DNA of 64,000 bases. Source: JAJTCH01 sp040386195. GTDB taxonomy: Bacteria; Pseudomonadota; Alphaproteobacteria; Rickettsiales; UBA1997. Position 1 is the first letter of the stretch. Each line of letters begins with the position of its first letter. The position numbers and the translations under genes are program-made. The notes below the pieces were generated by a model that made no database searches, had not been told where the DNA came from, and saw only the letters and a list, made by a program, of their open reading frames with translations. Positions 1 to 8,961 of this stretch are shown one piece after another. The stretch lies in NCBI GenBank assembly GCA_040386195.1, contig JAZKFV010000012.1, positions 1 through 64,000 on the forward strand, written 5' to 3'.

Positions 1-28
1 AGATCCTTCACTTCGTTCAGGATGACAG
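1..28. repeat. REP-like repeat fragment (class A)
   Basis: The window opens inside a copy of the dispersed GATCCTTC...CAGGATGAC repeat that recurs as full inverted pairs at 8855-8939, 10173-10257 and 63426-63521. Only one arm is visible here. It abuts the GIY-YIG remnant that follows. Confidence 0.7.
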
Positions 29-52
29 TTTTGTTATTAAGGGATAATTACC

Positions 53-198
53 TTAGTTTATAGCCAGTGCTATGAGAATATTGAAGAAGCAATAGCTAGA
101 GAAAAATATTAAAATCTTGGAAGCGTGATTGGAAAATGAAATTAATTGAGGATGTAAATCCAAATTGGGATGATTTGTATTTAACTCTAAACTGCTAA
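53..198 (+). pseudogene. GIY-YIG endonuclease C-terminal remnant, frameshifted
   Basis: Reading from 53 gives LVYSQCYENIEEAIAREK and then a stop. Shifting one base near 107-110 restores LKSWKRDWKMKLIED, then NPNWDDLY and a stop at 196-198. This matches the conserved C-terminal half of the small GIY-YIG (YhbQ/UPF0213-like) nucleases, whose usual pattern is YENIEEAIAREKQLKxWxRxWK. The N-terminal half with the GIY-YIG motif is absent, because REP sequence lies directly upstream. I infer a dead gene truncated near the repeat and broken by a one-base deletion. Confidence 0.6.
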
Positions 199-202
199 AA
201 CT

Positions 203-784
203 CTACAAAGCATTGCCTTGTTGTTGATTTTGAGAAGCAGCTCTTTGATTCACCATTGATGTAAAGTGACCAATTGATGGGCGTGAATTATCTTTTGTTG
301 CGCCGGATTTTTGTTCGCCCAAATCCTCACCTTTCAAAACTTTTCCTATTTTCTCGAATCCATCTTTGGCTTGACCAATTTTACTAGGATCTTCCATCAT
401 ATCAGCCATTGTTGGCAATTCTCCATTTTCTCTCATTTCGCCAATCATTTTCATTGCATCGTTAGATCTTTTATTATCTTGCGCATCTTCTTTAAGCATA
501 TTCATCAAGCCAGCCATGGTTTCAAGCATTTTGCTGTTGCCGCCTTGAATGGTAACTTTAAATTGTCCGGTTTGTTCATCATAGCCAACTTGCTCACTAT
601 ATTTTTTGCCAAGCATTTTTTCTAACAACAATTCTAGCCAACTTTTTTGTTTTGTTTCACTTTCTGCCGCTTCTTCAGAATCGTTAGTTGGATCGGTTTG
701 AGGTTGTTTTTGTTCGGTTTCATTTTCAGAAGTTGCGCCAGAAATTACATTATTGGTTGCGATTGGTTTTGTTTGTTCTGCCAT
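203..784 (-). CDS. hypothetical hydrophilic protein (193 aa)
   Basis: I do not recognise this protein. It has no signal peptide or membrane segment. Residues 1-45 are Gln/Glu/Thr-rich and look disordered. About 45-100 is a mixed region with KSWLELLLEKMLGKKYSEQ and then a Met-rich helical stretch. The tail is Gln/Asn/Ser-rich and contains NSRPS 27 residues from the end, a motif style shared with other lineage-specific proteins in this window (15664, 40898, 48956, 51333, 62263). It lies downstream of rarA in the same orientation with a 76-bp gap. It may be a secreted or effector-like protein, which is inference only. The start is the ATG at 784. Confidence 0.7.
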   Translation of the reverse strand: MAEQTKPIATNNVISGATSENETEQKQPQTDPTNDSEEAAESETKQKSWLELLLEKMLGKKYSEQVGYDEQTGQFKVTIQGGNSKMLETMAGLMNMLKEDAQDNKRSNDAMKMIGEMRENGELPTMADMMEDPSKIGQAKDGFEKIGKVLKGEDLGEQKSGATKDNSRPSIGHFTSMVNQRAASQNQQQGNAL

Positions 785-860
785 GCTAATTATAAAATAA
801 GTTGAGTGTTAAAACATGTTAGAAATCTTAATAAAATTGATTGATAAAGCTCAAGATGCT

Positions 861-2165
861 TTAAGAGCTGTGTCGCAATTTGTGCCAATATTCTAATCTC
901 TTAATAATCTCTCTTTCAAAACCGCGTTCATTTGGTTCGTAATATTTTGGTCTACCATTTTTAATCATCTCATCGGGAAAATATTCTTGTCCGGAAAAGG
1001 CGTTTTTAGTGTCGTGGTCGTAAATATAATTTTTGCCATAATCCAAATTTTTCATCATTTTAGTTGGTGAATTTAAAATATGTTTAGGCGGCATTAGTGA
1101 GTTGAAGTGCTCGGCATCTTGAACGGCAGCTTTATAGGCAACATAACAAGAATTAGATTTTGGAGCGGTGGCGCAGTAAATTACGGCGTTGGCAATTGCA
1201 TAATCTCCTTCAGCATCTCCTAAAAAATTGTAAGAATCTTTGGCGGCGAGTGCCTGAACCAAAGCCTCAGGATCAGCCATACCAATATCTTCGGAAGCAA
1301 ATCTGACAATTCGTCTCAACAAATAATTACGATCTTCACCAGCTTGCAGCATTCGTGCCAAATAATATAAAGCGGCATCAGCATCACTTCCGCGCATTGA
1401 TTTATGCAAAGCGCTGATCAAATTATAATGACCATCACGATTTTTATCATAAACCGCGCTGCGTTTGGCAACTAATTTTAAGAGTTGTTCTTTGTTAATT
1501 GGCGCAGAATTTTCTACTGCAAAAAGTTCTTCACACATATTCAAAAAATAGCGTCCATCGCCGGCGGCCATTGAAATTAGCTGTTCTTTGGCTTCATCTT
1601 CCAGTAATAATTTTTTATCCAAATGTTTTTCAGCTTTGTCAATCAAAGCCAACATTGCCGATTGATCAAGAGTTTTGAACTCAACAATTCTGCATCTAGA
1701 AAGTATCGCTGAATTTAATTCAAAAGATGGATTTTCAGTGGTGGCGGCGATTAAAATTATTGTGCCATCTTCAAGCAAAGGTAAAAATAAATCTTGTTGC
1801 GAGCGATTGAAACGATGGATTTCATCAACAATTAAAACTGTAGCCTCATTATTTTTTTGACCATCTTGTTTTCTTTTTTGGGCAACTTCAAAAACCTTAC
1901 GCAAATCTGCCGCGCCGCTATTGGTCGCTGAAATTATTTCATTAGGAAGTTTGCTATTGGCAGCTAAAATTTTGGCGATAGTTGTTTTGCCTGAGCCGGC
2001 CGAGCCCCACAAAATTAATGACGGAATTTTTCCTGATTTTTCGATGCGCTTTAAAATTCCCGCTTCACCAAAAAGATGCTCTTGCCCAACTACATCCGCA
2101 AAAGAAATAGGGCGCAAAACATCGGCCAGAGGTTGGTATTTATTACTGGAAAATAGGTTGGACAT
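861..2165 (-). CDS. rarA: RarA/MgsA-type AAA+ replication-associated recombination protein
   Basis: 434 aa, close to the usual 430-450 aa of the RarA/MgsA/WRNIP1 family, a clamp-loader-related ATPase acting at stalled replication forks. An N-terminal PLADVLRP-type motif is followed by VVGQEHL, Walker A GSAGSGKTT near residues 54-62, Walker B LIVDEIHRFN near 112, sensor motif AATTENPSF near 141 and the C-terminal tetramerisation region with LPPKH-like MPPKHILNSP. All catalytic elements are present. It is divergent from purN (35-bp gap) and upstream of the 203-784 gene. Confidence 0.95.
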   Translation of the reverse strand: MSNLFSSNKYQPLADVLRPISFADVVGQEHLFGEAGILKRIEKSGKIPSLILWGSAGSGKTTIAKILAANSKLPNEIISATNSGAADLRKVFEVAQKRKQDGQKNNEATVLIVDEIHRFNRSQQDLFLPLLEDGTIILIAATTENPSFELNSAILSRCRIVEFKTLDQSAMLALIDKAEKHLDKKLLLEDEAKEQLISMAAGDGRYFLNMCEELFAVENSAPINKEQLLKLVAKRSAVYDKNRDGHYNLISALHKSMRGSDADAALYYLARMLQAGEDRNYLLRRIVRFASEDIGMADPEALVQALAAKDSYNFLGDAEGDYAIANAVIYCATAPKSNSCYVAYKAAVQDAEHFNSLMPPKHILNSPTKMMKNLDYGKNYIYDHDTKNAFSGQEYFPDEMIKNGRPKYYEPNERGFEREIIKRLEYWHKLRHSS

Positions 2166-2224
2166 TATTAGTTAAGATTTGTTATGATCAAAGGCTCATA
2201 ATGGCAATTTTCCACAAAATAACA

Positions 2225-2806
2225 ATGCAAAAAATTAAAACCGCAATTCTAATTTCTGGGCGCGGCTCTAATATGCAAGCGTTGATTAATGCTGCAAAAA
2301 ATATGGATTATCCGGCGCAAATTGCTTTGGTAATTTCCAACAAAGAAAACGCAGCTGGGCTTGAATTTGCTAGCCAAAATGGCATTAAAACTGCGGTGAT
2401 TAATCATAAAAATTTTTCTTCAAGAGAAGAATTTGATCAAGCAATAGCCAAAATTATTGATGAAAATAATTGTCAGATTGTTTGTTTGGCAGGCTTTATG
2501 CGTCTTTTATCTGGCTGGTTCACTCGGCATTTTGAAAATCGTTTGATCAATATTCACCCATCACTTTTGCCGGATTTTAAAGGTGATAAAGCGGTTGCAG
2601 ATGCTTTGCAGGCTGGCGCTAAAAAATCTGGTTGCACAGTGCATTTTGTCACTGAAGAAATGGACTCAGGTGAAATCATCAAACAAGCAACAGTTGAGGT
2701 TTTGCCTAGTGACACAATTGAAACATTAGCGGCTAGAATTTTAAAACAAGAACATATAATTTATCCTGAGTCTTTAGCAATTCTCTGTAATAAATTTTCC
2801 CAATAA
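2225..2806 (+). CDS. purN: phosphoribosylglycinamide formyltransferase (PurN)
   Basis: Transfers the formyl group from 10-formyl-THF to GAR in de novo purine synthesis. With the ATG at 2225 the protein is 193 aa and begins MQKIKTAILISGRGSNMQAL, matching the family N-terminus. An in-frame ATG at 2201 would add eight residues not expected in PurN. The substrate-binding INIHPSLLPDFKG motif sits near residue 110 and TVHFVTEEMDSG near 135, containing the conserved Asp. First gene of a tight + strand run; def starts one base after its stop. Confidence 0.93.
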   Translation: MQKIKTAILISGRGSNMQALINAAKNMDYPAQIALVISNKENAAGLEFASQNGIKTAVINHKNFSSREEFDQAIAKIIDENNCQIVCLAGFMRLLSGWFTRHFENRLINIHPSLLPDFKGDKAVADALQAGAKKSGCTVHFVTEEMDSGEIIKQATVEVLPSDTIETLAARILKQEHIIYPESLAILCNKFSQ

Positions 2807-2807
2807 A

Positions 2808-3371
2808 ATGTCTATTTTGCCGATCATTACCTATCCAAATCCTTTGCTTAAACAAGTTTCTGAACCAGTTGAAAAGGTTGATGACAATCTGCGCAAATTT
2901 ATGACTGATATGTTAGAAACAATGTATGCTGATAAAGGCGTGGGCTTGGCAGCAGTTCAGGTTGGGGTTTTGAAACGGGTTTTGGTTATGGATGTTGAAT
3001 ATAAAATTGAGGAAGAAGAGTGCGATGGTCACCATCATCACGGGCATCATCATCACCATCATCAAGTTAGTAATAAAAATCCGTTATTTTTAATTAATCC
3101 ACAAATTATCACCTGTTCAAAAGAGCAATCAGTTTATTACGAAGGTTGTTTATCTTTTCCCGAAGTAAGAGCTGACGTGAAAAGACCTCAAACAGTTAAG
3201 GTGAAATATTTAGATTATAACGGCGTTGAAAAAACTCTTGAGGCTGAAGGTTTGTTGGCAACTTGTGTTCAGCATGAGATTGATCATTTAAACGGCATTA
3301 CTTTTGTTGATCATCTGTCTAAATTAAAACGGGAAATAACTTTAAAAAAACTACAAAAATTCAATCATTAA
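2808..3371 (+). CDS. def: peptide deformylase with His-rich insertion
   Basis: 187 aa. Removes the N-formyl group from nascent proteins. All three metal and active-site motifs are intact: GVGLAAVQVG (44-53), EGCLSFP (112-118, metal ligand C114) and QHEIDH (155-160, HExxH). Unusual is an acidic then His-rich insertion at about 67-88, with ten His among residues 75-85 (HHHHGHHHHHH), between strands that usually form a short variable loop. It could store or deliver the Fe2+/Ni2+ cofactor, which is inference. The gene is packed between purN and the GspF-like gene, whose ATG follows the stop directly. Confidence 0.95.
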   Translation: MSILPIITYPNPLLKQVSEPVEKVDDNLRKFMTDMLETMYADKGVGLAAVQVGVLKRVLVMDVEYKIEEEECDGHHHHGHHHHHHQVSNKNPLFLINPQIITCSKEQSVYYEGCLSFPEVRADVKRPQTVKVKYLDYNGVEKTLEAEGLLATCVQHEIDHLNGITFVDHLSKLKREITLKKLQKFNH

Positions 3372-4559
3372 ATGAACAGATATAATTACAAAGCAATTAA
3401 TGATGATGGAAAATACGTTACCGGTAGAATTTCTGCCGAAAATCCTGGTGAATTAGAAGTTCTGCTTAAAAATTCTAAATTATATCTGATCTCACATCGC
3501 CTTGAAAAAAGCCATAGCTATGATGGAAAGTTAAGCAATAAGCAGATGATCTCAATGTTTTCGCATCTTGAGCAACTTGATAAGGCGGGAGTTTCAATTA
3601 TAGATGCTATTAGCGATGTTAAAGATTCTGCCGAATCAATTAAAATTAGAAATTTGATGCAGGAAATTTATGAATCTTTACGCAACGGTTCAATGCTTTC
3701 CGATGCTTTTGCCAAACATCCGAATATATTTTCTCGCGTTTTTATCGGTCTAATTAGCACTGGAGAGCGCACCGGTAATTTGCACAGCTCATTTAAAAGT
3801 ATCGTTGAACATTTAAAATGGACTATGGAAATGAAGCGCAAAACCACTAAAGCCATTCGTTATCCGTTATTTAGTTTGTTTGTAATGATGGTAGTTTTGG
3901 GTGTGATGACCACTGTCGTCGTGCCAAAAGTAACCGAATTTTTGCGCGCTCAAGAAATTGCTTTGCCATTTACTACTAGAGCTTTGATTGCCTTTTCTGA
4001 TTTTGCAAAAAACAATAGCACTTTGCTTCTGGTTCTAGTTCCAACTTTAGTCGTCGCTTATAAAATTATTAATAACATCGCATCAATTGGTATTAAAGTT
4101 GATGAAATAAAACTTCATATTCCATTCTTCGGATCAATCATTACCAAGATTGATGCTTCAAGATTTTGTCACTTTTTTTCTATCACTTTTAAAAGCGGAT
4201 TAGGAGTTCTGGATTGTTTGGAATCTGCCAAAGAAGTTATTAATAATCGGGCTATTAAAAACAGTATTGATGTTGCTAAACAACAAGTTTCTAACGGTAA
4301 ACAATTGGCAATGGCAATTTCTTACACCGGACATTTTCCGGGTTTGGTAGTAAGAATGTTTGAGGTTGGCGAAACCAGCGGTAATATGGAAGAAGCTCTG
4401 GATAATATTCGCTTTTTTTATGACCAAGAAATTAACGATTCGATTGATAAAATGGTCGGCATGATTCAGCCAGCATTAACTCTGATAATGGGCGGAATGA
4501 TGGCTTGGATTACCATCGCAGTGTTTGGTCCAATTTATAGTAGTTTTGGAAAATTCTAA
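3372..4559 (+). CDS. type II secretion / type IV pilus inner-membrane protein, GspF/PilC family
   Basis: 395 aa with two T2SSF repeats. The first (about 60-185) contains the NGSMLSDAFAKHP motif, the second (about 260-390) contains GKQLAMAISYTGHFPG and then VRMFEVGETSGNMEEAL. Three hydrophobic segments lie near 165-190, 210-230 and 365-390, as expected for this platform protein of pilus or secretion machines. No ATPase, secretin or pilin gene is nearby; it sits alone between def and bioD. Partner genes must be elsewhere if the system is complete. Confidence 0.9.
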   Translation: MNRYNYKAINDDGKYVTGRISAENPGELEVLLKNSKLYLISHRLEKSHSYDGKLSNKQMISMFSHLEQLDKAGVSIIDAISDVKDSAESIKIRNLMQEIYESLRNGSMLSDAFAKHPNIFSRVFIGLISTGERTGNLHSSFKSIVEHLKWTMEMKRKTTKAIRYPLFSLFVMMVVLGVMTTVVVPKVTEFLRAQEIALPFTTRALIAFSDFAKNNSTLLLVLVPTLVVAYKIINNIASIGIKVDEIKLHIPFFGSIITKIDASRFCHFFSITFKSGLGVLDCLESAKEVINNRAIKNSIDVAKQQVSNGKQLAMAISYTGHFPGLVVRMFEVGETSGNMEEALDNIRFFYDQEINDSIDKMVGMIQPALTLIMGGMMAWITIAVFGPIYSSFGKF

Positions 4560-4560
4560 G

Positions 4561-5175
4561 ATGCAATTTTTTATCACCGCTACCGGAACCGATATTGGCA
4601 AAACTTTTATTCTCGAAAAAATCTGTCGCAAATTAATTAAAGATGGACAAAAGATTGATGCAATTAAGCCAATAATTAGCGGCTTTAAAGATGATGATCC
4701 AAATAGCGATTCAGCAAAAATTCTCAAAATTCTTGGGCAAGATTTAACCAAAAATAATCTTGATAAAATTTCTCCTTATCGTTTTTCTGCGCCACTTTCT
4801 CCCAATATTGCCGCTGCTTTAGAACATAAAAATATTGATTTTTCCGAGTTGATAAAATTTTGCCAAGATAAAATTATTGAGGCGAAGAAAAATAATAATT
4901 ATCTTTTTATCGAAGGCGCTGGCGGCGTGATGACTCCGGTTAATGATCATAAAACTTTTGCCGATTTGATTTTTGAATTGAAAATTCCAGCAATTTTAGT
5001 TACTGGAAATTATGTCGGAACAATCAGCCACACGCTCACTACTATCAAAGCTTTGCAAGCTCACAATATTGAAATTGCGCAGATTATTTTCAATTGCAAA
5101 GACAGCAAAATTGGAGCCGCAGAAAATATTAAAACTCTCAGAAACTTTACCGATGTTGAAATAATTGATGACTAA
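4561..5175 (+). CDS. bioD: dethiobiotin synthetase (BioD)
   Basis: 204 aa from the ATG at 4561, one base after the upstream stop. The longer frame from 4525 runs into the upstream gene and lacks family similarity. It catalyses ATP-dependent carboxylation of DAPA to dethiobiotin. The P-loop TGTDIGKT is at residues 8-15, the Lys/Asp substrate region at IDAIKPIISG, and FIEGAGGVMTPV near 118-130 is the second nucleotide/Mg motif. No other bio genes are in the window. It overlaps truB by 8 bp. Confidence 0.92.
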   Translation: MQFFITATGTDIGKTFILEKICRKLIKDGQKIDAIKPIISGFKDDDPNSDSAKILKILGQDLTKNNLDKISPYRFSAPLSPNIAAALEHKNIDFSELIKFCQDKIIEAKKNNNYLFIEGAGGVMTPVNDHKTFADLIFELKIPAILVTGNYVGTISHTLTTIKALQAHNIEIAQIIFNCKDSKIGAAENIKTLRNFTDVEIIDD

Positions 5176-6058
5176 AACCAAGCTCGAAAATTTTTGGCTC
5201 AATATTGATAAACCCGAAGATTATTCCTCCGCAAAAATTGTTGCTATTGTCAAAAAAATTACCGGCGCCAAAAAGGTTGGTCACGCCGGAACGCTTGATC
5301 CATTTGCCACCGGCGTTTTGCCAATTGCGGTTGGTAAGGCGACAAAAACTTGTGATTATTTGGTGCAAGCGGTTAAAAAATATTATTTTGAAATTGCTTG
5401 GGGCGAGTTTCGCGATAGTGATGATAAGACTGGAAATGTTGTGGAATCTAGCGATTTAAGACCAAGCACATTAGAAATTATTAACATTTTGCCCAAATTT
5501 ATCGGCACAATTTCCCAAGTTCCATCATCATTTTCAGCCATCAAAGTTGATGGAAAAAGATCTTATGAATTGGCGCGTCAAGGCATTAAAACTAAGCTTA
5601 AATCAAGATTAATTACTATTTATAAAATCAAATTAATTTTCAGCAATTCCGAAAAATCAGGCTTTGAAATTACTTGCTCAAAAGGAACTTATGTTCGTTC
5701 CTTTGCCAAAGATTTAGCCAAGGCAATTGGCGTTTGTGGATATGTTGCAGTTTTGCGCAGATTGCAGGTTGGGAATTTCTTTATCAAAGATGGAATTTCA
5801 CTTGCTAAGTTAAAAAATATCATTAATTATGACCGCCCAAATAATCTTTTACTGCAAGTTCGTGATGTTCTTAATTTTATCCCCGAGATTGAATTAAACA
5901 GTTTTGATGCCTCAAAGATCAAGAATGGTCAGTTTGTCCAGCTTTTATCAGACAAGAGTTCATCACAAATTTTAACAGTGAAAGTTATTAGTGAAGGTGT
6001 TTTAATAGCCTTGGCAAGCCTTGAAAATGGGTTGCTAAAGCCGCTTAATAATTTTTAA
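5168..6058 (+). CDS. truB: tRNA pseudouridine-55 synthase (TruB)
   Basis: 296 aa from the ATG at 5168, which overlaps the bioD stop. Forms pseudouridine 55 in the tRNA T-loop. The catalytic motif GHAGTLDPFATGVLP has the nucleophile D44. KSYEL-like GKRSYELAR and CSKGTYVRSFAKDLA are also conserved. The truB-rpsO-pnp order downstream is the common bacterial arrangement and supports the call. Confidence 0.95.
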   Translation: MTKTKLENFWLNIDKPEDYSSAKIVAIVKKITGAKKVGHAGTLDPFATGVLPIAVGKATKTCDYLVQAVKKYYFEIAWGEFRDSDDKTGNVVESSDLRPSTLEIINILPKFIGTISQVPSSFSAIKVDGKRSYELARQGIKTKLKSRLITIYKIKLIFSNSEKSGFEITCSKGTYVRSFAKDLAKAIGVCGYVAVLRRLQVGNFFIKDGISLAKLKNIINYDRPNNLLLQVRDVLNFIPEIELNSFDASKIKNGQFVQLLSDKSSSQILTVKVISEGVLIALASLENGLLKPLNNF

Positions 6059-6135
6059 CAATATGACAAATGACGCAGCTGCTTGCAGTGAGTAATTTGC
6101 ATAATTCGATCAGTAAAAAAAATAAAATATTCATT

Positions 6136-6405
6136 ATGACAATTAATCCTCAAGACAAAAAAGATCTAATCAAAAAATACGGCAGAGCCAAAGAAGATAC
6201 CGGTTCAGCTGAAGTTCAATGTGCTGTTTTTACCAAAAGAATTGAGAATTTGACTGAGCATTTAAAAACTCACAAAAAAGATTTTTCTTCAAGAAGAGGT
6301 CTTTTAATTTTAGTTAATAGAAGAAAAAGATTGCTAGAATACCTAAAAAGCAATGACCAAAGCCGTTACGAAGCTTTGATTGCTAAGTTAAATTTGAGAA
6401 AATAA
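6136..6405 (+). CDS. rpsO: 30S ribosomal protein S15
   Basis: 89 aa from the ATG at 6136, exactly the family length. The frame extends upstream to 6070 but that part has no similarity to S15. Conserved S15 features are GSAEVQCAVFTKRIENLTEHLK, given here as its start GSAEVQ, then HKKDFSSRRGLL and VNRRKRLLEYL. It is a primary 16S rRNA-binding protein of the small-subunit platform. It lies between truB and pnp as in many proteobacteria. Confidence 0.96.
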   Translation: MTINPQDKKDLIKKYGRAKEDTGSAEVQCAVFTKRIENLTEHLKTHKKDFSSRRGLLILVNRRKRLLEYLKSNDQSRYEALIAKLNLRK

Positions 6406-6472
6406 TTTTCTCAAATTCCCCCTGATGTTGCGTTGTTTGATGCACGTTGTTTAATAATTAATTCCTAAAAAT

Positions 6473-8740
6473 ATGTTTAATGAAATCAAAAAAGAGATTA
6501 ACTGGAATGGCAAAACCATTACTTTAGAAACTGGTAAAGTTGCCAGACAAGCTAATTCAGTTATGGCGAGAATGGGCAATACTGTTGTTCTTTGTGCTGT
6601 AACCGTTTCCTCAAAAGCGCCAGAAGGTGTAGATTTTTTCCCACTTACTGTTAATTACATCGAAAAATATTACGCTGCTGGAAAAATTCCAGGTGGATTT
6701 TTCAAAAGAGAAGCTAAACCTTCTGATAATGCTACTCTAGTTTCAAGATTGATTGATCGTCCGATCCGTCCAATGTTCCCATCTAATTTCCATAATGAAG
6801 TTAACGTGGTTTGTACCGTTCTTTCTTATGATTCAGCTAACAATCCAGATATCGTTGCTTTAGTTGGCGCTTCTGCTGCTTTGGCAATTTCTGAAGCTCC
6901 ATTTTTAGAAGCAATTGCTGGCGCGCGTGTTGGTTATGTTAATGGCGAATATGTTTTAAACCCAAGCCTTGCTGAATTGAAAAATAGCCAATTAGATTTA
7001 ATCGTTGCTGGAACTAAATCATCAGTTTTGATGGTTGAATCTGAAGCTAAAGAATTATCTGAAGAAATCATGCTTGGCGCATTGAATTTTGGTCATAAAC
7101 ATTGCCAAATTATCATTGATGCAATCAATGAATTTAAAGCTGAAGCTGGTAAAGCAAAAATGGCGGTTGTCATTGAAGAAAATTCAGCTTTAAAAAAATC
7201 TATTTCTGATTCTTTCGGTTCTAGAATCGTTGCTGCTTTCAAAAAACAAGCTAAACAAGAAAGAGCTGGAGATTTGGATGTTATTAAATCTGAAATCCTA
7301 ACTCAATTCGTGAATGCTGAAAATGGCAATAGCGAAAACAAAGTTGCTTCAATCTTCAAAGATTTAGAAAAAGACGTTGTTCGTGGTGATATCATCAAAA
7401 GCAACACTAGAATTGATGGCAGAGCGCCAGATCAAATTCGTCAGATCAAAGCTGAAGTTGGTATTTTGCCACAAGTTCATGGTTCGGCTTTATTTACTAG
7501 AGGCGAAACTCAAGCATTGGTTATTACAACTGTTGGTTCTTCTCGTGATGAACAAACTATCGACGGTTTGGAAGCTACTCAAACTAAAGAAACTTTCATG
7601 CTGCACTACAATTTCCCTCCATATTCAGTTGGTGAAACTGGTCGTTTGGGAACTCCTGGAAGAAGAGAAATTGGTCACGGCAAATTAGCTTGGAGAGCAA
7701 TCAATCCAGTTCTTCCTTCTCAAGAACAATTTGGTTATGTAACTCGTGTTGTTTCTGAAATCACTGAATCAAACGGTTCATCTTCAATGGCAACAGTTTG
7801 CGGAACTTCTTTATCTTTAATGGATGCTGGCGTTCCTTTGGCAAAACCAGTTTCTGGTATTGCAATGGGCTTGATCCTCGAGGGTTCAAATTATGTAATT
7901 TTGTCCGACATTATGGGTGATGAAGATCATCTTGGTGATATGGATTTCAAAGTTGCTGGAACTAAAGACGGCATCACCGCTTTGCAAATGGATATCAAAA
8001 TTAACGGTATTGATTTTGCAATTATGGAAAAAGCTTTGCACCAAGCTCATAATGGCAGATTGCACATTTTAGACAAAATGGCTGAAGCAATCTCTGAAGC
8101 TAGAACTTCTTTGAATGGCAACATTCCAAAAGTTGAAACTATGAATATTTCAACTAGAAAAATTAAAGACGTTATTGGTTCTCGTGGTAAAGTTATCAAA
8201 GGAATCTGCGAAGAAACCGGCGTGGTTATTGATATCAATGATGATGGCGTGGTTAAAATCAGCAGCAACAATGCTGAAGCTACTAAAAAAGCTATCGCAA
8301 TGATCAATGAAATCGTATTTGAACCAGAAGTTGGAAATATTTATGAAGGTCCAGTTGTAAAAGTTATCGACGCTGGCGCTTTCGTCAATATCGCTAATGG
8401 CAGAGATGGATTTGTTCACGTTTCTGAACTTGCGGAATATCGCGTTGATTTTGTTGAAGACGTTATCAATGAAGGCGATATCGTTAAAGTTAAAGTCATC
8501 GGCTTTGACAAAAAAGGTCGTCCAAAATTAAGCTATCGTTCAGTTGATCAAACCACTGGCGAAGATGTTTCTCACAAATTCCCAGCTCCTGCTCGTGATG
8601 ACGAACGCGAAGAAAGAAGAGGCGGAGATGATCGCCGCGGTGGAAGAGATAGAGACAGAGATAGAGAGCCTAGAAGAGACAATAGAAGAGACGATTTTAA
8701 ACCAGAAGAACCAAAAAAAAGAAGAGGTTTTTTTAGTTAA
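6473..8740 (+). CDS. pnp: polyribonucleotide nucleotidyltransferase (PNPase)
   Basis: 755 aa. 3'-5' phosphorolytic exoribonuclease of the RNA degradosome. Two RNase PH domains (about 5-230 and 315-540; LPQVHGSALFTRGETQ and MGDEDHLGDMDFK mark the active core) are joined by a helical linker. A KH domain follows near 555-610 (IGSRGKVIKGICEETG) and an S1 domain near 620-690. The tail (about 700-755) is unusually Arg/Asp/Glu-rich and disordered, comparable to the RG-rich tail of the helicase at 63568. Codon use here is noticeably cleaner than in neighbours, in line with high expression. Confidence 0.97.
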   Translation: MFNEIKKEINWNGKTITLETGKVARQANSVMARMGNTVVLCAVTVSSKAPEGVDFFPLTVNYIEKYYAAGKIPGGFFKREAKPSDNATLVSRLIDRPIRPMFPSNFHNEVNVVCTVLSYDSANNPDIVALVGASAALAISEAPFLEAIAGARVGYVNGEYVLNPSLAELKNSQLDLIVAGTKSSVLMVESEAKELSEEIMLGALNFGHKHCQIIIDAINEFKAEAGKAKMAVVIEENSALKKSISDSFGSRIVAAFKKQAKQERAGDLDVIKSEILTQFVNAENGNSENKVASIFKDLEKDVVRGDIIKSNTRIDGRAPDQIRQIKAEVGILPQVHGSALFTRGETQALVITTVGSSRDEQTIDGLEATQTKETFMLHYNFPPYSVGETGRLGTPGRREIGHGKLAWRAINPVLPSQEQFGYVTRVVSEITESNGSSSMATVCGTSLSLMDAGVPLAKPVSGIAMGLILEGSNYVILSDIMGDEDHLGDMDFKVAGTKDGITALQMDIKINGIDFAIMEKALHQAHNGRLHILDKMAEAISEARTSLNGNIPKVETMNISTRKIKDVIGSRGKVIKGICEETGVVIDINDDGVVKISSNNAEATKKAIAMINEIVFEPEVGNIYEGPVVKVIDAGAFVNIANGRDGFVHVSELAEYRVDFVEDVINEGDIVKVKVIGFDKKGRPKLSYRSVDQTTGEDVSHKFPAPARDDEREERRGGDDRRGGRDRDRDREPRRDNRRDDFKPEEPKKRRGFFS

Positions 8741-8773
8741 GTTTTAGTCAGCTATTATTGAATTGTTATTCAG

Positions 8774-8806
8774 CCCGACTATTCTTTTGAGTAGTCGGGT
8801 TTTTTA
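8774..8806 (+). terminator. Rho-independent terminator after pnp
   Basis: Perfect stem CCCGACTA / TAGTCGGG, extendable by three pairs to a TTTT loop, followed by a seven-T run. It lies 34 bp past the pnp stop. Confidence 0.93.
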
Positions 8807-8854
8807 TTGTAATTACTTTTATAATATTCTCATTTTCTCTGTTATTTACTGCTT

Positions 8855-8939
8855 TGTCATCCTGAGTGAAACGAAGGATCTCATGAGATTAACTTGGAAG
8901 TCAAAACTCATGAGATCCTTCGTTTCACTCAGGATGACA
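8855..8939. repeat. REP-like inverted pair (class A)
   Basis: Arms 8855-8887 and 8907-8939 are perfect 33-nt inverted repeats (TGTCATCCTGAGTGAAACG... and reverse complement) around a 19-nt loop. Same family as copies at 1, 10173, 10265 and 63426. It lies between the pnp terminator and dapF. Confidence 0.92.
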
Positions 8940-8961
8940 GAGGGTTAGTTATTTTTTATAT

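Noticed and set aside
8763..8948. ORF between pnp and dapF (61 aa)
   Set aside because: It runs through the pnp terminator and the REP inverted pair; the residues such as LSETKDL come from repeat sequence.
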